NCBI RefSeq assembly: GCF_000519005.1
Contig: NZ_JAER01000035.1
Coordinates: 1-45,621 of the forward strand
Direction of reading: 5' to 3'
Origin: Nocardioides sp. J54
Lineage (GTDB): Bacteria; Actinomycetota; Actinomycetes; Propionibacteriales; Nocardioidaceae
DNA length: 45,621 bases
The notes under the pieces are model-generated. The model ran no database searches and was not told where the DNA came from. It saw only the letters and a program-made list of their open reading frames with translations. The stretch's first letter is position 1. Each line of letters starts with the position of its first letter. Below are positions 8,346 through 18,508 of the stretch, in pieces. Both the position numbers and the translations under genes were made by a program.

Positions 8346-9186
8346 CGGCTACCCGTTCCTCAAGGGCCACGGCACCGAGAACGACTTCGTCCTGCTGCCC
8401 GACCACGACGGCGCGGTGCACGGCGACCTGCCGGCCGACCGGGTCCGCGCCCTGTGCGACCGCCACGCCGGCATCGGCGGCGACGGCGTGCTGCGCGTCA
8501 TCCGCACCGCCGCCGTCGGCGAGGCCGGCGCAGGCCAGGACGCCGAGTGGTTCATGGACTACCGCAACGCCGACGGCTCGGTCTCGGAGATGTGCGGCAA
8601 CGGCGTGCGCGTCTTCGGCCGCCACCTCGCCGAGCAGGGCCTCGTCGACCCGACCGGCCCGGTCCCCGTCGCCACCCGGGCCGGGGTGAAGGTCCTCGCC
8701 TTCGCCGGCGGTACGCCGGACGGCGAGATCACCGTCGACATGGGCATCCCGAAGGTCCTCGAGCTGACCTCGGTCGCCGTGGGGGAGCAGGAGTGGGACG
8801 CCCTGCACGTCGACATGGGCAACCCGCACGCCGTCGCCTTCCTCGGCGACGGCGCCAGCCTCGACGACGTCGGTCCGCTGCTCGACGCCCCGGCCCACGA
8901 CCCGGCCGTCTACCCCGCCGGCGTCAACGTGGAGTTCGTCGTGCGCCGCGGCCCGCAGCACGTCGCGATGCGCGTGCACGAGCGCGGCTCCGGCGAGACC
9001 CGCTCCTGCGGCACCGGCGCCTGCGCCGTCATGGTCGCCACCGCCCTGGCCGACCGCGCGGAGCGCGACACCGAGTACCGCGTCGACCTCCCCGGAGGCA
9101 CCCTGCGGATCACCTGGACCGCCGACGACCGGGTGCTGATGACCGGGCCCGCGGTGGTCGTGGCCGAGGGGCAGACCACGCTCTGA
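8335..9186 (+). CDS. dapF: diaminopimelate epimerase
   Basis: The 283-residue product has the normal length of DapF, which interconverts LL- and meso-diaminopimelate for lysine and peptidoglycan synthesis. Both catalytic thiols are visible: Cys87 in SEMCGNGVRVFGRH and Cys225 in GSGETRSCGTGACAVMVA. GTENDFVLLPD at the N-terminus and DMGNPHAVAF in the middle are also characteristic. The ATG at 8335 lies inside the end of the preceding flavoprotein gene (11-base overlap), implying coupled translation. In many actinobacteria dapF lies near miaA and hflX; here an SDR and two reverse-strand genes separate it from hflX. Confidence 0.97.
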   Translation: MSPDGYPFLKGHGTENDFVLLPDHDGAVHGDLPADRVRALCDRHAGIGGDGVLRVIRTAAVGEAGAGQDAEWFMDYRNADGSVSEMCGNGVRVFGRHLAEQGLVDPTGPVPVATRAGVKVLAFAGGTPDGEITVDMGIPKVLELTSVAVGEQEWDALHVDMGNPHAVAFLGDGASLDDVGPLLDAPAHDPAVYPAGVNVEFVVRRGPQHVAMRVHERGSGETRSCGTGACAVMVATALADRAERDTEYRVDLPGGTLRITWTADDRVLMTGPAVVVAEGQTTL

Positions 9187-9218
9187 AACCGGCTCCGACG
9201 AGCGTTAGAGTCCGGCGC

Positions 9219-9995
9219 ATGGAACTCACCGGATCCTCTGCCATCGTCACCGGCGGTGCGTCGGGCATCGGCGCCGCCGTCGCCCGTGCGCTCGCCGCCA
9301 AGGGCGCGACCGTCGTCGTCGCCGACCTCCAGGCCGACAAGGGTGAGGCCCTTGCCGCCGAGATCAACGGCGTCTTCGCGCAGGTCGACGTCACCAACAG
9401 CGAGCAGATCGGCGCGGCCGTCAAGGCTGCGGCCGACATCGCCCCGATCCGCGCGGTCGTGAACTCCGCCGGCATCGGCTGGGCGCAGCGCACGATCGGT
9501 CGCGACGGCCAGCTGGAGTCGGCGCACTCGCTCGAGGCGTTCACGAAGGTCGTCGCGATCAACCTGATCGGCACCTTCGACATGGTCCGCCAGGCCGCCA
9601 CCGTGATGAGCCAGAACGAGGCGGACGAGGACGGCTGCCGCGGCGCGATCGTGAACCTCGCCAGCGTGGCTGCGTTCGACGGCCAGATCGGCCAGGCGTC
9701 GTACTCCGCGTCGAAGGGTGGTGTCGTCGGCATGACCCTGCCGGTCGCGCGCGACCTCGCGGCCGCGGGCATCCGACTCAACACCGTCGCGCCGGGCCTG
9801 ATCGACACCCCGATCTACGGCGAGGGCGAGCAGGCCGAGGCGTTCAAGGCCAAGCTCGGCGAGAGCGTGCTCTTCCCGAGGCGCCTTGGCACCGGTGCGG
9901 AGCTGGCGTCGATGGTCGTCGAGTGCCTCACCAACTCCTACATGAACGGTGAGGTCGTCCGCGTCGACGGCGGCATCCGGATGCCTCCCAAGTGA
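9219..9995 (+). CDS. SDR family dehydrogenase, 3-hydroxyacyl-CoA dehydrogenase type II-like
   Basis: The 258-residue protein is a classical short-chain dehydrogenase. TGGASGIG at residues 11-18 binds NAD(P); Asp36 at the end of strand 2 points to NAD. NSAG at 82-85 is followed by the catalytic set Ser149, Tyr162 and Lys166 (SYSASKG). The sequence FDMVRQAATVMSQNE and RGAIVNLASVAAFDGQIGQA closely resembles HSD10-type 3-hydroxyacyl-CoA / 2-methyl-3-hydroxybutyryl-CoA dehydrogenases of fatty acid and isoleucine breakdown. Substrate assignment is by resemblance only. A strong terminator follows 24 bases after the stop. Confidence 0.9.
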   Translation: MELTGSSAIVTGGASGIGAAVARALAAKGATVVVADLQADKGEALAAEINGVFAQVDVTNSEQIGAAVKAAADIAPIRAVVNSAGIGWAQRTIGRDGQLESAHSLEAFTKVVAINLIGTFDMVRQAATVMSQNEADEDGCRGAIVNLASVAAFDGQIGQASYSASKGGVVGMTLPVARDLAAAGIRLNTVAPGLIDTPIYGEGEQAEAFKAKLGESVLFPRRLGTGAELASMVVECLTNSYMNGEVVRVDGGIRMPPK

Positions 9996-10018
9996 GCTGA
10001 CCACCCAGGTCCGACGAC

Positions 10019-10053
10019 GAGCGCCCGGCGTGGGGTCCCCACGCCGGGCGCTC
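10019..10053. terminator. bidirectional hairpin terminator
   Basis: A perfect 15 bp stem, GAGCGCCCGGCGTGG with its complement, closes a 5-base loop. It lies between the convergent SDR gene and the VWA gene and can serve both. No long T-run follows, as is usual in high-GC actinobacteria. Confidence 0.85.
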
Positions 10054-10097
10054 GCGTCTCTGCCCGTACGACGGCCGGCCGTCAGCAGCTCAGTCGG

Positions 10098-10751
10098 TCA
10101 CTCGCCGACCCGGTCGCGCTCCTCGCGGGTGTAGCCGTCCATCATCGGCGCCGGCGCGCCCGCCGGGGCGGCCATCCGGTCGCCGCGGAGCTTGCCGAGC
10201 TTCTGCGAGGTCATCGCCAGCACGTCGCGGGTCTTGCCGCGGCCGTAGGTGACCGACGCGTCGCGGCTGACGCCGAGCCGGGCGCCCACCTCGATCGCGT
10301 CCTGGTCGGCCCCCATGTAGAGGAACTGCCACGCGTAGTCGGTGGTCTGCTGCTCGACCAGCGCCTTGATCGCCGGGTGCGTCCACTCCTGGCTGGCGTT
10401 CTCGTGGCCGTCGGTCATGATCGCGACGATCACCGTGCCCGGCCGCTCCTCCTCGGGCAGCGCGGCGAGCTCGGTGCCGGCGGTGGTGACCAGCCGGCCC
10501 ATCGCGTCGAGCAGCGCGGTCGACCCGCGCGGCTGCAGGTCCAGCGGCGGGACCTCCTCGACCGGGACGCCGGAGTAGACGACGTCGTACTCGTTGTCGA
10601 ACTGGGCGAGGGTGACCCGGCACTCGCCGGGCAGCGCCTGCTGCTCGGCCACGAAGGCGGCGAAGCCACCCTCGGTGTCGGTCTTGATGGACTGCATCGA
10701 CCCGCTGCGGTCCAGCAGGAAGTACAGGTGGGTGAGGTCGGCTCGGGTCAT
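10098..10751 (-). CDS. VWA-domain protein
   Basis: The 217-residue protein starts at an ATG preceded by GGAGGA at 5 bases. It is almost wholly a von Willebrand factor A domain: strand LTHLYFLLDRSGSM with the MIDAS motif DRSGSM at residues 14-19, the second MIDAS threonine region PRGSTALLDAM, and IMTDGHENAS supplying the third. There is no signal peptide or membrane segment, so it is probably cytoplasmic. VWA proteins bind partners through a metal ion; the partner here is unknown. The small HTH-like gene upstream is probably in the same unit (32-base gap). Confidence 0.88.
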   Translation of the reverse strand: MTRADLTHLYFLLDRSGSMQSIKTDTEGGFAAFVAEQQALPGECRVTLAQFDNEYDVVYSGVPVEEVPPLDLQPRGSTALLDAMGRLVTTAGTELAALPEEERPGTVIVAIMTDGHENASQEWTHPAIKALVEQQTTDYAWQFLYMGADQDAIEVGARLGVSRDASVTYGRGKTRDVLAMTSQKLGKLRGDRMAAPAGAPAPMMDGYTREERDRVGE

Positions 10752-10783
10752 GGTTCCTCCGTTCCGGACGCCGGTGGGCGTCC

Positions 10784-11176
10784 TCAGCTGGGCCGGCGCG
10801 GCTTGAACCGCATCGGCGCCGGGGGTGCGGCGGGTTGCCGCGGCTGACCTGTCTCCAGGTCGTACTTCGCGCGCTCGACCCCGGCGGCCGTCACCCGGCC
10901 CCGGTCGTCGGCGTACGCGCCGAGGGTCCGGGTGCGGGCCAGCCGGGGTCCGACCGCGTTCTCGGTGAGGCCGGCCTGCGCCCCCGCCCCACGCAGGGAC
11001 GCCTGGCCGGTCAGCACCGCGGTCGCCATCGCCTCGTCGATGAGCTCGGTGAGGCGATCAGCTGCCTGGCGAAGGTAGGGGAGGGCTCCGACGGAATCCC
11101 TTCCCTCCGCCTCGTCGAGGGCCCGCCGCACGTCGTCCAGCGTCGTGGGGCGGGCGTCGTCCTCGTGGTTGCTCAT
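10784..11176 (-). CDS. small protein with HTH-like segment
   Basis: The 130-residue protein (ATG at 11176, GGAGG close before it) starts MSNHEDDARPTTLDDVRRAL. A helical region follows, then SLRGAGAQAGLTENAVGPRL, which looks like a helix-turn-helix of the type used to choose DNA targets. The C-terminus is Pro/Arg-rich. I do not recognise a named family. It precedes the VWA gene and faces away from hflX; a 12 bp palindrome at 11217-11228, about 40 bases upstream, could be its operator. Function as a regulator is inferred. Confidence 0.7.
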   Translation of the reverse strand: MSNHEDDARPTTLDDVRRALDEAEGRDSVGALPYLRQAADRLTELIDEAMATAVLTGQASLRGAGAQAGLTENAVGPRLARTRTLGAYADDRGRVTAAGVERAKYDLETGQPRQPAAPPAPMRFKPRRPS

Positions 11177-11198
11177 GCCCTCCATGGTGCCGCACAAA

Positions 11199-11229
11199 CT
11201 GCGGACGCGCAAGTAGTGCGGATCCGCAG
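11199..11229. promoter_or_regulatory. palindromic candidate operator between HTH gene and hflX
   Basis: TGCGGATCCGCA at 11217-11228 is a perfect 12 bp palindrome. The words CTGCGGA (11199-11205) and TCCGCAG (11223-11229) also form a longer inverted repeat. The position between divergent genes suits an operator. No binding evidence is available from sequence alone. Confidence 0.4.
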
Positions 11230-11313
11230 ATGGTGCGCACCTCGCGGTGTGGTGGGGGCCGGGCGGAAATCGGGAAGCATCCGGCCGACCCCGTGGTTAC
11301 GCTGGAGACGCCT

Positions 11314-12882
<1,569 letters not shown>

Positions 12883-12980
12883 GGCTGTACGGAGGCAGTA
12901 CGGCGACGGTCCGGTCACGATTTCGCCTGATCTTCGCCGAAAGGGCTCCCCGCACGGCCAGCACGACGGATGATCCTCCG

Positions 12981-13667
12981 GTGACTCGGCACCACTCCCG
13001 CCCCCGCCTGCTCGGCGTGCTGCTCGCGCTGGGCCTGGTCGTCGTCGCCACGGCGCTGGTCTGGGGCCGCGCTGGCGCGGACGCCAACCCCTGCGCGCGT
13101 CGCGCCGACCGGGCCGAGCAGCGCAGCCGGCTGGTCACCGGCAGCGGGCCGGAGGTGCTGGTCATCGGCGACTCCTACTCCGTGGGCGCCGGTGTCGCGC
13201 TGCGCGACTCGTGGCCGGTCCGGCTGCCCGGCCGGGTCCGCGTCGACGGCTTCTCCGGCAGCGGGTTCAGCGTCGGAGCCAGCCCGTGCGGCGACGTCTC
13301 CTACGGCACCCGTGCCCCCGCCGCGCTGCGCCCCGCCACCGACCTGGTCGTGGTCGAGGGCGGACTGAACGACACCGACCGGCCCGCCGCCGAGCTGGAG
13401 GAGGGGGTCGAGCGGCTGCTGCGCCGCCTCGACGGCCGGCGCGTGCTGGTGGTCGGGCCGCCGGTGACCCCCGACCGGCCGCGGTCCCACGCCGAGCGGG
13501 TCGACGCCACGCTCGCCCGGATCGCGCGCGAGCACCAGGCGTCGTACCTCTCGATGCTGGGGACCGAGCTGACCTTCCTCGACGACGACCTCCACCCGGA
13601 CCCGGCCGGGCACCGCACCTTCGGCGACGTCGTCGCCGCGCGGGTGCGGGAGATGCTCGCCACCTGA
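12981..13667 (+). CDS. exported SGNH/GDSL hydrolase
   Basis: The 228-residue protein starts at a GTG. Residues 9-30 are a single hydrophobic segment (LLGVLLALGLVVVATALVWG), a signal peptide or membrane anchor. The SGNH blocks are all visible: VIGDSYSVG with nucleophile Ser65, the Gly block around GFSGSGFS (91-97), EGGLND with Asn130, and DDDLHPDPAGH with the Asp-x-x-His pair near 202-205. It is a predicted extracytoplasmic esterase or lipase-like enzyme with unknown substrate. It stands alone between hflX and dinG. Confidence 0.88.
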   Translation: MTRHHSRPRLLGVLLALGLVVVATALVWGRAGADANPCARRADRAEQRSRLVTGSGPEVLVIGDSYSVGAGVALRDSWPVRLPGRVRVDGFSGSGFSVGASPCGDVSYGTRAPAALRPATDLVVVEGGLNDTDRPAAELEEGVERLLRRLDGRRVLVVGPPVTPDRPRSHAERVDATLARIAREHQASYLSMLGTELTFLDDDLHPDPAGHRTFGDVVAARVREMLAT

Positions 13668-13726
13668 GGCCGCCCGCCTGTGGAGCCAGCAGCCGGAGCG
13701 TCGGCCGGGCCATCTAGGGTGCTCCG

Positions 13727-15691
13727 GTGAGCACCCACCCGGACGTCGACGCCAGCCCCGTGCGCGAGCTGCTCGCCACGGCCGTGGCAGCGCTCGGCGG
13801 CCAGGAGCGCTCCGGCCAGGTCGCGATGGCCGACGCGGTCGCGCAGGCGTTCGCCGACAAGGAGCACCTCCTCGTCCAGGCCGGCACCGGCACCGGCAAG
13901 TCGCTCGGCTACCTCGTCCCGGCGCTGCTCCACGACAAGCGGGTCGTCATCGCGACCGCGACGCTGGCCCTCCAGCACCAGCTCGTCGAGCGCGACCTGC
14001 CACGGCTGGTCAAGGCCGTCGGCACCACCCCCGGCCTCGACGCCAGCTACGCCGTGCTCAAGGGCCGCTCCAACTACGCCTGCCTGCACCGCATCCGCGA
14101 GGGAGCCCCCGACGACCAGGGCGAGCTGGTGCAGCTGCCCGAGGGGTCGATGGGCGCCAAGGTGCTCGCGCTGCGCGAGTGGGCGACCCGCTCCGCCGAG
14201 GACGGCGGCAGCGGCGAGCGCGACGACGCCCCCCGCCACACCGAGAAGGAGTGGCGCCAGGTCAGCGTCAGCGCCCGTGAGTGCGTCGGCGCCAGCAAGT
14301 GCCCCTACGGCCAGGAGTGCTTCGCCGAGAAGGCGAAGGAGAAGGCCCAGCGCTCGCACCTGATCATCACCAACCACTCGCTGCTCGCGATCGACGCGAT
14401 CGAGGGCATCCCGATGATCCCCGAGTACGACGCCGTCGTGATCGACGAGGCGCACGAGCTGGCCGCCCGCGTGACCCAGGCGGCGACCGACGAGCTCTGG
14501 GCGGCCGAGGTGGAGCGGGCGGCCCGCCGCAGCGTCCGCCACGTCGAGGGCAACGAGGCCGACGACCTCGCCGACGCCGCCGACGCCCTGCGCGCGGCGA
14601 TCAGCGAGGCCCCGGCCGGACGCTTCGAGCGGCTGCCCGAGGACCTCGCCGACGCGCTGGCGCTGGTGCGCGACGCGGCCCGCGCCTGCATCTCGGCGTT
14701 CCCGAAGGCCGAGTCCGGGAAGGAGCCCGACGCCGCCATGACCCAGGCCAGGGGCATGGTGCAGGAGGTCTTCACGACCGCGGAGCGGATGTCGGCCGGC
14801 TCGGACAACGACGTGCTCTGGCGCACCGAGGGCACCGACCGCCTGCCGCCGATGTTGTGCGTGGCGCCGCTGCAGGTGTGGGGCCAGATGCGCGACAAGC
14901 TGCTCGCCGACAACACCGTCGTGATGACCTCGGCGACGCTGATGCTCGGTGGCGACTTCAACTCCGTCGCCCGCTCCGTGGGGCTCAAGCCGATGCCCGA
15001 CGCCGAGCAGCCGTGGCGCGGCATCGACGTCGGCAGCCCGTTCGACTACGGCAAGCAGGGCATCCTCTATGTCGCCCGACACCTGCCACCGCCGGGCCGC
15101 GACGGGCTCGGTCCGGCCCAGCTCGACGAGATCGCCGAGCTCGTCGACGCCGCCGACGGCCGTACCCTCGGGCTCTTCTCCAGCCGCCGCGCGGCCGAGG
15201 CCGCCGCCGAGCACGTCCGCTCGGCGCTGCCGCACCTGACCACCCTCGCCCAGGGCGAGGCCCAGCTGCCCGAGCTGGCCCGCCAGTTCGTCGAGGACCC
15301 GCACACCTGCCTGTTCGGCACGCTGGGCCTGTGGCAGGGCCTCGACGTCCCGGGCGAGACCTGCCAGCTGGTGCTCATCGACCGCATCCCGTTCCCCCGG
15401 CCCGACGACCCGCTGATGAGCGCCCGGCAGAAGGCAGCCGACCGGGCTGGTGGCAACGGCTTCATGCAGGTCGCCGCGACCCACGCGGCGCTGCTGCTCG
15501 CGCAGGGCGCGGGCCGCCTGATCCGCACGACCAGCGACCGCGGGGTCGTCGCGGTGCTCGACCCGCGGCTGGCCACCGCCCGCTACGGGTCCTTCCTCAA
15601 GGCGAGCCTGCCGCCCATGTGGCCCACGACCGACCCGGCGGTGGCGCGCGGCGCCCTGAAGCGGCTCAGCGGCGGTACGCCCGGCCGGTGA
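13727..15691 (+). CDS. dinG: DinG-type ATP-dependent DNA helicase
   Basis: The 654-residue protein (GTG start) is an XPD/DinG-like superfamily 2 helicase. Walker A is GTGTGKS at residues 53-59 and the DEAH box is at 240-243. Four cysteines that fit the [4Fe-4S] domain stand at 119, 186, 192 and 198. Motif VI appears as QGAGRLIRTTSDRG near the C-terminus. DinG unwinds forked DNA, D-loops and R-loops and is damage-inducible in E. coli; I see no LexA box directly upstream here. Its 3' end overlaps the convergent metalloprotease gene by 26 bases. Confidence 0.92.
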   Translation: MSTHPDVDASPVRELLATAVAALGGQERSGQVAMADAVAQAFADKEHLLVQAGTGTGKSLGYLVPALLHDKRVVIATATLALQHQLVERDLPRLVKAVGTTPGLDASYAVLKGRSNYACLHRIREGAPDDQGELVQLPEGSMGAKVLALREWATRSAEDGGSGERDDAPRHTEKEWRQVSVSARECVGASKCPYGQECFAEKAKEKAQRSHLIITNHSLLAIDAIEGIPMIPEYDAVVIDEAHELAARVTQAATDELWAAEVERAARRSVRHVEGNEADDLADAADALRAAISEAPAGRFERLPEDLADALALVRDAARACISAFPKAESGKEPDAAMTQARGMVQEVFTTAERMSAGSDNDVLWRTEGTDRLPPMLCVAPLQVWGQMRDKLLADNTVVMTSATLMLGGDFNSVARSVGLKPMPDAEQPWRGIDVGSPFDYGKQGILYVARHLPPPGRDGLGPAQLDEIAELVDAADGRTLGLFSSRRAAEAAAEHVRSALPHLTTLAQGEAQLPELARQFVEDPHTCLFGTLGLWQGLDVPGETCQLVLIDRIPFPRPDDPLMSARQKAADRAGGNGFMQVAATHAALLLAQGAGRLIRTTSDRGVVAVLDPRLATARYGSFLKASLPPMWPTTDPAVARGALKRLSGGTPGR

Positions 15692-17417
15692 CGGCCTGCA
15701 GCCGGTTGTCGTCGCGGGCGAACCCGTGGCACGTCGTGCTGGCGTCACGGTCCGGGTCGTCACAACCGCCGAACCGGGTGCTGGTGTTCAGCACCGTGAC
15801 GTCGATCCACTGGACAGCGGGGCCGAAGCGCACGTCGAAGGCCCGGTTGCCGTGCACGTTGAGGCTGACCATCGAGGTCTTCGCCGCCTTGCCCTTGCGC
15901 TTCACGGTGAGCACGGCGCGACTGCCGACGGCCCGGTCGTTGAGGTTGAGCTTGAGCTGCACCCAGTGCCGCTTCGTCAGGCCGGACCCGCGGATGAAGC
16001 GCACCGTGGACGCCGCCAGGTGGTCGAGCCGGAACCGGAACGAGCCGGCGGGCGCGCCGCCGCGCAGGTTGAAGGTGCGCCGGGTGGGCGAGGCGCGGTA
16101 GGCCGCCCCCTCGTCGTAGAACGCCGCCGGCCGCCGGTTCCAGATCGTGAACTTCGAGAGCTCCGTCGCCAGGGACGACCCGCGCTTCGAGAGCGAGGAG
16201 CGCACCGCCTCGACGGAGTACATGCCCTTGGCACCGACCCCACCGTCGTGGGCGAGGCGACGCCAGATCTCGCGGACGATGATCGGCATCCCGCCGGCCG
16301 AGCTCGGGTAGCGCTCGCCCAGGAACTGGAAGAAGATCCACGAGCCGTACTGGCTGAGCTGGCTGTAGAGGTCGAGCGACTGGTGCGGCAGCGCCAGCGG
16401 GCCGTAGGGCAGGTAGTTGCGGTTGTCGTTGATCCCGTCGAAGACCTGGTCCTCGATCCAGGTGGCGGTGGCCTCCATCAGCCAGGCGTCCTCGTTGAGG
16501 TCGTAGGCGAACTGGACCGCGTGGAACCACTCGTGCGCCGCCGTGGCCCGCAGCGCGGACCGCGGGGCGATCCCGAACTCGGCGTAGTCGTTGTCCAGCA
16601 CGCAGTACGCCGGGGCCGGCACGTGCTCGGTGACCGAGTGGTCGTCGGTGGTGCAGTAGCCGTAGGCGCCGAGGTCGCCCAGCTCGCCCAGGTAGATGTC
16701 CGGGCGCGCGTCACCACCCTTCGTGCCGTCGCTCAGCACGTCGCGGTAGCCGGCCTTGCGGTAGGTCTGCGCGACCCGCGTCAGGGTGGACAGCACGAAC
16801 TCGACGTAGTCAGGGGCGCCGCCGGCCTTGCCGGGATAGCGCCCACCCGGACCGTCGTTCTCGCCGGGCACACCGTGCCGGGCGCTCGTCTTCCGGTTCA
16901 CCCAGTGCACGCACAGCATGCTGTTGCAGGTGCGCTTGACGCCCTCGCGCCCGCCGTAGCAGACGAGGTCGCCCTCGTCCCGGTCGTTGCACACGACCAG
17001 GCTGTCGTCGGGACGCGCGAGCAGCCGGCCCGCGGCCTCCCGCTTCGACTTCGGCAGGTCCGAGCGTGCGGCGGCGAGGTCGCGCAGGGCCAGCGTCAGG
17101 TCCTTGCCGCCGGCACGCAGGCCCTCGGTCGCCGGCTCGTCGCCGGTGTGGTCTGCGTCGTGGGTGCCGTCAGTGGCGTCGGGGTCACCAGCGTCGCCCG
17201 TGCCGGCGTCACCGGAGTCGGCGGCGGCCGCACCGGACTCGATGATCTCCTCGACCGCGGCCAGGGCTGCCTCGGCCGTCTCCTCGGCCGTCACGGGGGC
17301 GGGGTCGGTCGCCGGGGCGTCAGCTCCAGCCGGTGCGGCGAGCAGGGGCACGGCCAGGAGAGCAGCCAGCACGGCGGCCCACGGTGCACGTCGAGGGGTC
17401 ACGGGGGAAGGCCTCAC
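15666..17417 (-). CDS. secreted MXAN_6640-type putative zinc metalloprotease
   Basis: The 583-residue protein (GTG at 17417; a second GTG at 17402 is possible) has a signal peptide with a core VLAALLAVPLLAAPAGADA. Then comes an Ala/Asp/Thr-rich linker to about residue 105. The catalytic motif HEWFH is at 295-299, in AAHEWFHAVQFAYD, with a likely third zinc ligand Glu315 in MEATATWIED. This spacing and the following W-rich region match the MXAN_6640 family of putative metalloproteases. The C-terminal 150 residues are beta-rich and may be a substrate- or wall-binding domain. It lies 45 bases downstream of lexA on the same strand and could be read through from it. Confidence 0.82.
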   Translation of the reverse strand: MRPSPVTPRRAPWAAVLAALLAVPLLAAPAGADAPATDPAPVTAEETAEAALAAVEEIIESGAAAADSGDAGTGDAGDPDATDGTHDADHTGDEPATEGLRAGGKDLTLALRDLAAARSDLPKSKREAAGRLLARPDDSLVVCNDRDEGDLVCYGGREGVKRTCNSMLCVHWVNRKTSARHGVPGENDGPGGRYPGKAGGAPDYVEFVLSTLTRVAQTYRKAGYRDVLSDGTKGGDARPDIYLGELGDLGAYGYCTTDDHSVTEHVPAPAYCVLDNDYAEFGIAPRSALRATAAHEWFHAVQFAYDLNEDAWLMEATATWIEDQVFDGINDNRNYLPYGPLALPHQSLDLYSQLSQYGSWIFFQFLGERYPSSAGGMPIIVREIWRRLAHDGGVGAKGMYSVEAVRSSLSKRGSSLATELSKFTIWNRRPAAFYDEGAAYRASPTRRTFNLRGGAPAGSFRFRLDHLAASTVRFIRGSGLTKRHWVQLKLNLNDRAVGSRAVLTVKRKGKAAKTSMVSLNVHGNRAFDVRFGPAVQWIDVTVLNTSTRFGGCDDPDRDASTTCHGFARDDNRLQAVTGRAYRR

Positions 17418-17462
17418 GGTGGGGACGTCAGGGGACCCACCGACCCTACGTGAGAAGTGGCG

Positions 17463-18188
17463 TCAGACACGCCTCAGCACGGCCGTCACCTTGCCGAGGA
17501 TCGTGGCGTTCGTGCCGTCGATCGGCTCGAAGGCGGGGTTGTGCGGGAGCAGCCAGACCTTGCCGTCCTTGCGCTGGAAGGTCTTCACGGTGGCCTCGCC
17601 GTCGATCATCGCTGCGACGATCTCGCCGTTCTCGGCGGTCGGCTGCTGGCGGATCACCACGTAGTCGCCGTCGCAGATGGCAGCCTCGATCATCGACTCG
17701 CCGCTGACCTCGAGCAGGAAGAGCTGGCCGTCGCCGACGAGCTGGCGGGGGAGCGGGAAGACGTCCTCGACGCGCTCCTCGGCCAGGATCGGGCCGCCGG
17801 CGGCGATCCGGCCGACGACCGGCACGTTGGCCGGGACCGGGGCGGCGTCGCCGATCCCGGTCTCGTCGTACGACGTCTCCTCGGCCGAGCCCATCGCCTT
17901 GCGGGCCGCCATCACCTCGGGCAGGAACACCTCGAGGGCGCGGGGCCGGTTCGGGTCGCGCTTGAGGTAGCCCTTCTCCTCGAGCACCCGCAGCTGGTGG
18001 GCGACGCTGGAGGTGCTGGTGAGGCCGACCGCCTGGCCGATCTCGCGCATGCTCGGCGGGTAGCCGCGCTTCTCGATGCTGTCCTTGATGTGGGCCAGCA
18101 CGCGCTGCTGGCGCGGCGTCAGCCCGGTCGCGTCCGGGGGACCGTCCGGCAGCTCGGTGACGCCGCGGCCTGCCTTGCGCTCCGCCAT
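17463..18188 (-). CDS. lexA: LexA repressor
   Basis: The 241-residue SOS repressor starts at an ATG with GGGAGG at 6 bases. The winged HTH lies at about 23-85 (SMREIGQAVGLTSTSSVAHQ). The self-cleavage bond is Ala130-Gly131 (VGRIAAGGPI), with Ser165 (VSGESM) and Lys202 (EATVKTF) as the catalytic pair. RecA filaments trigger the cleavage, releasing SOS genes. A LexA-like box at 18271-18284, 83 bases before the start, should give autoregulation. The gene diverges from the LysM gene, as in mycobacteria and corynebacteria. Confidence 0.98.
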   Translation of the reverse strand: MAERKAGRGVTELPDGPPDATGLTPRQQRVLAHIKDSIEKRGYPPSMREIGQAVGLTSTSSVAHQLRVLEEKGYLKRDPNRPRALEVFLPEVMAARKAMGSAEETSYDETGIGDAAPVPANVPVVGRIAAGGPILAEERVEDVFPLPRQLVGDGQLFLLEVSGESMIEAAICDGDYVVIRQQPTAENGEIVAAMIDGEATVKTFQRKDGKVWLLPHNPAFEPIDGTNATILGKVTAVLRRV

Positions 18189-18270
18189 GGGGGTGCCTCC
18201 CGTTCGCTGTGGCGGCCGGTCGTCCCACCGGCCTGGTGTGACGACGCTAACCGATCCCGCCGCGCTGTTT

Positions 18271-18284
18271 CAAACACCTGTTCG
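18271..18284. promoter_or_regulatory. LexA (SOS) box, lexA side
   Basis: CAAACACCTGTTCG matches the actinobacterial consensus CGAAC-N4-GTTCG with one mismatch. It lies 83 bases upstream of the lexA start and is the best candidate for autorepression. The core CACCTGTTCGAA recurs in front of dcm. Confidence 0.8.
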
Positions 18285-18342
18285 AAGGGCGTGTCGCGGC
18301 CCACGGCCCACTTCTGCGGCGTGGCAGTGGCTGCGACACGGT

Positions 18343-18356
18343 CGAACAGGATTTCG
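18343..18356. promoter_or_regulatory. LexA-like box
   Basis: CGAACAGGATTTCG matches CGAAC-N4-GTTCG with one mismatch. It sits mid-way between lexA and the LysM gene. Confidence 0.65.
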
Positions 18357-18394
18357 AACAGGTGCTGGATTTGTTCGAACGTGTGATCTAACCT

Positions 18395-18408
18395 CGTACA
18401 CATGTTCG
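18395..18408. promoter_or_regulatory. LexA-like box, LysM side
   Basis: CGTACACATGTTCG matches CGAAC-N4-GTTCG with one mismatch. It precedes the LysM gene by 100 bases. Confidence 0.75.
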
Positions 18409-18410
18409 AT

Positions 18411-18424
18411 CGAACGCATGGTCG
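18411..18424. promoter_or_regulatory. LexA-like box, LysM side
   Basis: CGAACGCATGGTCG matches CGAAC-N4-GTTCG with one mismatch and lies two bases after the previous box, so two LexA dimers could bind nearly end to end. Confidence 0.65.
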
Positions 18425-18508
18425 AACAGCCTTCCGTCGGACCCCGTCCGCAGACTCCTCCCCGGAGTCCCGGACTCGGCCCGCTCCCTTCCCCGGAGGT
18501 CACCAGAC

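Noticed and set aside
13301..15763. 820-residue reverse frame
   Set aside because: Antisense of dinG; no motifs and biased composition.
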